DNA from: JBARCX01 sp049794535
GTDB lineage: Bacteria; Pseudomonadota; Gammaproteobacteria; Xanthomonadales; Rhodanobacteraceae
DNA length: 18,417 nt
Reading direction: 5' to 3'
Assembly (NCBI GenBank): GCA_049794535.1
Contig: JBARCX010000420.1
Coordinates: forward strand, 1 to 18,417
The notes under the pieces were generated by a model, which was not told where the DNA came from, searched no databases, and saw only the letters and a list, made by a program, of their open reading frames with translations. Positions 14,128 to 18,417 of this stretch are shown piece after piece. Every line of letters begins with the position of its first letter. Position 1 is the first letter of the stretch. The position numbers and the translations under genes were made by a program.

Positions 14128-17100
14128 ATGAACCTACCCGAGCTGTGCATCCGACGCCCAGTGATGACGACGCTGTTGATGCTGGCATTGCTGGTGTTCG
14201 GCATCGCCGCGTATCCAAAGCTGGCGGTGAGCGAACTGCCCAATGTCGACTATCCCACAATCCGCGTCACCGCCAGTTTGCCGGGTGCCTCGCCGGAAGT
14301 CATGGCGTCGGCCGTCGCCACGCCACTTGAAGCGCAGCTATCCACGATTCCCGGCGTCGATGCGATGAATTCATCCAGTTCATCGGACGTTACGAGCATC
14401 ACCTTGAGTTTCGAGTTGAGTCGAAACATAGACGCTGCAGCACAAGACGTGCAATCCGCCATCTCTGCCGCGCAACATCAGTTGCCGCCCGGCATGCCCA
14501 CGCCACCGATACTGCGCAAGGTAAACCCCGCCAACGCACCGGCGTTGTTGTTGGCCATGACATCGCAAACATTGCCGTCGTCGCAATTGGACGAATACGC
14601 GCAAACGCAGCTTGCCCAACGACTATCAATGATCGATGGCGTGGCGGACGTCCACGTTTACGGTGCTACCAAATACGCGGTGCGCATCAGCATCGATCCA
14701 GATCGATTGGCCGCCGCCGGCATTGGCATCGATCAAGTGCAACAAGCGGTCGCCGACGCCAACGTCAATCAAGCCACCGGAACGCTGTACGGACCAAGCC
14801 AGCAGTTCCAAGTCCGCACGCAAGGCCAGCTGCTACGCGCCGCGCCCTATAACGACATTGCCCTGGCCTGGCGCAACGGTGCGCCGGTGCGATTGGGCGA
14901 TGTCGGGCAAGCTTACGACGGTGTGCAGAACGATCAGGTCGCCAGTTGGTACAAGCACGATCGTTCAGTCCTGTTGGCGATTCAACGCCAGCCCGGCACC
15001 AACACGGTAGACATGATCGATCGCGTCAAAGCGGTCCTGCCGAGTTTTATTGCCGGGTTACCGCCATCCGTGAAACTCGACGTGCTGTATGACCGTTCGC
15101 AATCGATCCGATCCTCGGTGAACGACGTGCAGTTCACGCTACTACTGGCAGGCGTTCTGGTCGTACTGGTGATCTATCTCTTTCTCGGCAATCTGCCCGC
15201 CACGTTAATCGCTGCAGTCACCTTGCCACTTGCCGTGGCTGGCACGTTCGGCGTGATGTATCTGCTGAACTACAGCTTGGACAATCTTTCGCTGTTGGCG
15301 CTGACCTTGGCAGTGGGCTTTGTCGTAGACGATGCGATCGTGATGCTGGAAAACATCGTGCGACACGTCGAAGCCGGTCTCGACCCCCACACGGCGGCCC
15401 TGAAGGGGGCGGGTGAAATCGGCTTCACCATCCTTTCGATGACGTTATCGCTGATAGCGGTATTTATTCCGGTGATGTTTATGGGTGGGATCGTCGGGCG
15501 ACTGTTCCACGAATTCGCCGTGACGCTAAGCGTGGCGATTCTTATCTCTGGGGTTATCTCTGTCACGCTTACCCCGATGCTGTGTAGCCGCTTCATCAAG
15601 GCAAGCCATCACAAGATGAATGGGGTGATCGCCGCATTCAATCACTATTTCCAAATGACGCAACGTCGCTATGTGCGCAGTTTGCGTTGGTGCATGGATC
15701 GTCCCCGACTGGTGCTTGGCGTATTCGCGCTTAGTCTGATGGCGACTGTTGCGCTGTTCGAGTCCGTGCCCAAAGATTTCATTCCCGCAGGTGACAGTGG
15801 TCAGCTGCAAGTCAACACGGAAGGTCCGCAGGATGCTTCGTTCGGCGGCATGGTGGCACGTCAACAGCAATTGGCACAGATCGTGGCGCAAGATCCGAAT
15901 ATCGATGCGTGGATGTCCTCGGTCGAAGCAGGCGGCACGACGATCAACGACGGCGAAATGTTGTTGAAGCTGAAACCGGCGAATCAGCGCAGCTTGCGTG
16001 TGGATGAGATCGTGCAAGAGCTGCGACAAAAGTTCGCCACGGTGATCGGCATGCGTGCCTACGTGCAGAACCCGCCAATGATCCAGATAGGCGGCCTGCG
16101 CTCCAAAGCGCAGTATCAGTTCACTCTACAGTCCATCGATCTGAACGCTTTGTACGATTGGTCCGGTAAGGTCACGCAGGCGTTCACGGCGCTGCGTGGT
16201 TTTCAGGATGTCACTAACGATCTCAATCTAAGCAGCCCTTCCATTGTGGTCGAAGTAGACCGTAGCAAACTGGCGCCGCTGGGGCTGACCATGGCGAAAG
16301 TCCAGGCAGCGCTCGGTGCGTCATTTAGCCAAAATCAGCTCTCCACCATCTATGGCGCCGCGACGCAGTATTGGGTGGTGATGGAGGTTCAACGCACACT
16401 GCAGAACGATCCCTCCGTGCTCTCGAAGCTTTATGTGACCTCCAACTCTGGCAAGTTGATTCCGCTGGATGCCGTAGCGAGCTACGTACGCAAACCACAG
16501 GTGATGACGGTGAATCATCAAGGTGAAATACCCTCGGTGACCCTCTCCTTTGGACTCGCTCCCGGCATGAGCCTGAGCACTGCTTTAACCGAGATTCACA
16601 GCGCACTGAAGCAGATCGACTTGCCAGCAACCATCAGCGGCAATCTGCAAGGTACTGCTCAGGCGTTTCAGCAGTCATTGGAAGGAACTGGCATCTTGCT
16701 ATTACTAGCGGTGTTTGTGATCTATCTCGTGTTGGGCATTTTGTATGAAAGCTTCATCCATCCATTGACAATTCTGTCTGGTCTGCCCGCCGCAGCGGTG
16801 GGAGCGCTGCTTACCTTACAGATGGCTCATTTCGCACTGGATTTATTTGGATTCGTCGGCATCGTGTTGTTGATTGGCATCGTCAAGAAGAATGCGATCA
16901 TGATGATCGACTTCGCGCTGACGCGTCAGCGTGAATCGGGGTCATCGCCTGGCGATGCGATCTTCGAAGCCTGCCAAGTGCGCTTCAGGCCGATCATGAT
17001 GACCACCATGGCGGCACTCACCGGCGCATTGCCCATTGCCTTTGGCCTGGGCGCCGGCTCGGAGGTGCGGCGCCCGCTTGGCGTGGCCGTTGTGGGCGGC

Positions 17101-17250
17101 CTGCTGCTCTCTCAGTTACTCACGCTGTATCTCACGCCGGTGATTTATCTGAAGCTGGCGCGCTTGCAACGGCGATTTGCGCTGAGGTATGTCGAAACAA
17201 AAGATGGTGATCGCGATGGGCGGGAGCTGGCCCCGCCCCACCCTCGATAA
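14128..17250 (+). CDS. RND multidrug efflux pump, MdtB/MdtC-like
   Basis: At 1040 residues this has the normal length of an RND drug pump. It begins MNLPELCIRRPVMTTLLMLA, has paired periplasmic domains, and carries the proton-relay residues of the family: D401-D402 in LAVGFVVDDAIVMLENI (fourth membrane helix) and a Lys in GIVKKNAIMMIDFAL (around residue 920, tenth helix). The wording of the ends (LPNVDYPTIRVTASLPGASP; RPIMMTTMAALTGALPIAFG) is closest to the MdtB/MdtC/MuxB branch. In E. coli that branch works as a two-pump heteromultimer; here a single pump gene follows the adaptor, so it probably forms a homotrimer. It exports compounds from inner membrane or periplasm using the proton gradient. 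No outer-membrane factor is encoded here, so a TolC-like protein must come from elsewhere. Confidence 0.92.
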   Translation: MNLPELCIRRPVMTTLLMLALLVFGIAAYPKLAVSELPNVDYPTIRVTASLPGASPEVMASAVATPLEAQLSTIPGVDAMNSSSSSDVTSITLSFELSRNIDAAAQDVQSAISAAQHQLPPGMPTPPILRKVNPANAPALLLAMTSQTLPSSQLDEYAQTQLAQRLSMIDGVADVHVYGATKYAVRISIDPDRLAAAGIGIDQVQQAVADANVNQATGTLYGPSQQFQVRTQGQLLRAAPYNDIALAWRNGAPVRLGDVGQAYDGVQNDQVASWYKHDRSVLLAIQRQPGTNTVDMIDRVKAVLPSFIAGLPPSVKLDVLYDRSQSIRSSVNDVQFTLLLAGVLVVLVIYLFLGNLPATLIAAVTLPLAVAGTFGVMYLLNYSLDNLSLLALTLAVGFVVDDAIVMLENIVRHVEAGLDPHTAALKGAGEIGFTILSMTLSLIAVFIPVMFMGGIVGRLFHEFAVTLSVAILISGVISVTLTPMLCSRFIKASHHKMNGVIAAFNHYFQMTQRRYVRSLRWCMDRPRLVLGVFALSLMATVALFESVPKDFIPAGDSGQLQVNTEGPQDASFGGMVARQQQLAQIVAQDPNIDAWMSSVEAGGTTINDGEMLLKLKPANQRSLRVDEIVQELRQKFATVIGMRAYVQNPPMIQIGGLRSKAQYQFTLQSIDLNALYDWSGKVTQAFTALRGFQDVTNDLNLSSPSIVVEVDRSKLAPLGLTMAKVQAALGASFSQNQLSTIYGAATQYWVVMEVQRTLQNDPSVLSKLYVTSNSGKLIPLDAVASYVRKPQVMTVNHQGEIPSVTLSFGLAPGMSLSTALTEIHSALKQIDLPATISGNLQGTAQAFQQSLEGTGILLLLAVFVIYLVLGILYESFIHPLTILSGLPAAAVGALLTLQMAHFALDLFGFVGIVLLIGIVKKNAIMMIDFALTRQRESGSSPGDAIFEACQVRFRPIMMTTMAALTGALPIAFGLGAGSEVRRPLGVAVVGGLLLSQLLTLYLTPVIYLKLARLQRRFALRYVETKDGDRDGRELAPPHPR

Positions 17251-17308
17251 CACGGGCTATTCATCCTTCTCCAGCACCGACGCCTCGCCACTGAATCCGC
17301 CTCCATAT

Positions 17309-18417
17309 TCAATCGCTTCTCGTCGCCACTACCGGCGGCACCGCAGCAGCACGCAGCGCCGGTGCCAGCACGGCGAGCTGGCCGATCAACCACAAAGCGA
17401 TCGCGCCGACCGGGAAATAGATCGCCGACAGCCGCGGCAATTCGTAATGCAGCATCAGGAACAAGTTGATGCTGTAGGCCAGCACCATGCCCAGCGCAAT
17501 ACCGATCGTCGCCAGCAGGAAGTTCTCGGTCTGGAAGTAGCGCAGGATGTCGCCGCGGGTGGCACCCAGCGCCCGGCGCACTCCGATGGTGCGGCGGCGC
17601 TGTCCCACCCAGAAGCTGGCGAGCCCCGCGATACCCAGCGCGGTGACGATCAGCAGCGCCACGATGACACCCACCAGCATGCCGGCCATGGCGCGGTCGT
17701 TCTCGAAGAACCCATGACGTAGTTCGTCATAGGTGCGCTGCTCCAGCACGATTCGATTGGGGTCGATGCGCTTAAGCGCAGCCAGCGCGGATTTCAGCAC
17801 CTGCTCGCGATCCTCCGGGGCGGTGCGGATCACGTAGCTTCCTCCCTCCGTTGCGGTCAGGCGTATCGGAAACACGATGCTGTACTGAGCACCCATCTGC
17901 AGATTGTCCGGCCGTGCCAGTGGCGCGCTCACGCCGACCACCCGCAACGGTATGTCGTCGCCAACGTAGATCGTCTTCCCCAGCGCGTTCTGGCCTGGCC
18001 ACAGGCGCGCGGCGACGGCCTGGGCGACGATCACGGTGTGCGGCAGATTTTTCATATCGTCGCTGTGCAGCGCAGGCATGACGGCTTTCAGATCGAGCAG
18101 CTCATCGGGCTGAAAATCGCGCCCCGAAATCAGCCGTACACCCAGCGTAGCCAGCAAGTTCTGGCCGTAGTAGCTCGCCGCCTCGAGCGAGTTCTGCTGC
18201 TGGTGGGGGACCAGCTTGAGTCCGCTGTTGGACATGTCGGAACCACTCAGCGGCAGCTGGTTTGCCAGGGCCACCGCCTGCGCCCCGGCGATCTGCCGCA
18301 ATGTCGCCAGATCGGTTTGCGCTTGGGCGTAGGCATCCGGTCGATCGCCGATGTAAGCAAATTTGATCTGCAGCAGATCGTGCTCGGCGATGCCGCTTGG
18401 AATGTCCATGCGCTGCA
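17309..18417 (-). CDS. MacB/FtsX-type ABC transporter permease, cut by the right edge
   Basis: The frame is open to the window edge; the in-frame ATG at 18407-18409 is probably internal because homologues start well before this point. The visible part has a large periplasmic domain (MacB-PCD-like, with LGVRLISGRDFQPDE and ARLWPGQNALGKTIYVGDD) and then the FtsX core: three membrane segments (MLVGVIVALLIVTALGIAGLASF, FLLATIGIALGMVLAYSINL, FPVGAIALWLIGQLAVLAPALRA) with the signature RRRTIGVRRALGATRGDI between the first two. Such permeases work with a separate ATPase, in lipoprotein handling, peptide export or antibiotic-related transport. It converges with the RND pump gene; 58 bases lie between the two stops. 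Its partner genes are outside the window. Confidence 0.85.
   Translation of the reverse strand, partial: QRMDIPSGIAEHDLLQIKFAYIGDRPDAYAQAQTDLATLRQIAGAQAVALANQLPLSGSDMSNSGLKLVPHQQQNSLEAASYYGQNLLATLGVRLISGRDFQPDELLDLKAVMPALHSDDMKNLPHTVIVAQAVAARLWPGQNALGKTIYVGDDIPLRVVGVSAPLARPDNLQMGAQYSIVFPIRLTATEGGSYVIRTAPEDREQVLKSALAALKRIDPNRIVLEQRTYDELRHGFFENDRAMAGMLVGVIVALLIVTALGIAGLASFWVGQRRRTIGVRRALGATRGDILRYFQTENFLLATIGIALGMVLAYSINLFLMLHYELPRLSAIYFPVGAIALWLIGQLAVLAPALRAAAVPPVVATRSD

Noticed and set aside
1..18417. CRISPR arrays, tRNA, rRNA, and complete insertion sequences.
   Set aside because: No regularly spaced repeats, cloverleaf-like sequences, rRNA signatures or transposase motifs (DDE, Tyr or Ser recombinase) were seen.

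Overview
The window looks like a gammaproteobacterial chromosome of the Xanthomonadaceae/Rhodanobacteraceae type (Dyella, Luteibacter, Rhodanobacter or Xanthomonas relatives). This is inferred from the filamentous-phage module, the LytTR histidine kinase/regulator pair, the MxKDx-repeat secreted protein and the MdtABC-like RND pump; no rRNA or tRNA is present to prove it. No tool or database was used, so every name rests on reading the translated sequence.

Region 1 (1-2970) is the replication and early end of an integrated filamentous phage (inovirus). A rightward regulator (2590-2970) diverges from a tightly packed leftward operon: three small early proteins, the Rep initiator, an ssDNA-binding protein, two tiny membrane proteins and, after a hairpin terminator, an 81-residue putative virion protein that runs off the left edge. 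Several genes overlap (ATGA, TAATG). The right border is probably marked by a dif-like core at 2934-2950 (TATACA followed by TTATGCGCAA), the sort of site used by XerCD-dependent inoviruses. It lies inside the 3' end of the regulator gene.

Region 2 (2971-8361) is a leftward metabolic cluster. A sigma70-like promoter precedes a 20-codon ORF that overlaps (ATGA) a ThDP-dependent 2-keto acid decarboxylase, followed 31 bases on by a flavin amine/L-amino-acid oxidase and then a rho-independent terminator. Beyond the terminator and a 348-base spacer lies a Fe(II)/2-oxoglutarate dioxygenase of the phytanoyl-CoA (PhyH) type. Oxidase plus decarboxylase would convert an amino acid to a keto acid and then to an aldehyde; the dioxygenase could hydroxylate a product or partner. 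This cluster is the best candidate in the window for an undescribed pathway.

Region 3 (8362-9868) is about 1.1 kb without a convincing gene, then a small secreted MxKDx-repeat protein ending at a strong terminator.

Region 4 (9916-11846) is a leftward two-component pair, a LytS/YehU-type membrane histidine kinase followed immediately by a LytTR response regulator. A 14-bp direct repeat with a 21-bp period in front of the kinase gene fits a LytTR-type operator.

Region 5 (11993-18417) holds a rightward exported methyltransferase-like protein, an RND adaptor and an RND pump with no outer-membrane channel in view, and a convergent MacB/FtsX-type ABC permease cut by the right edge.
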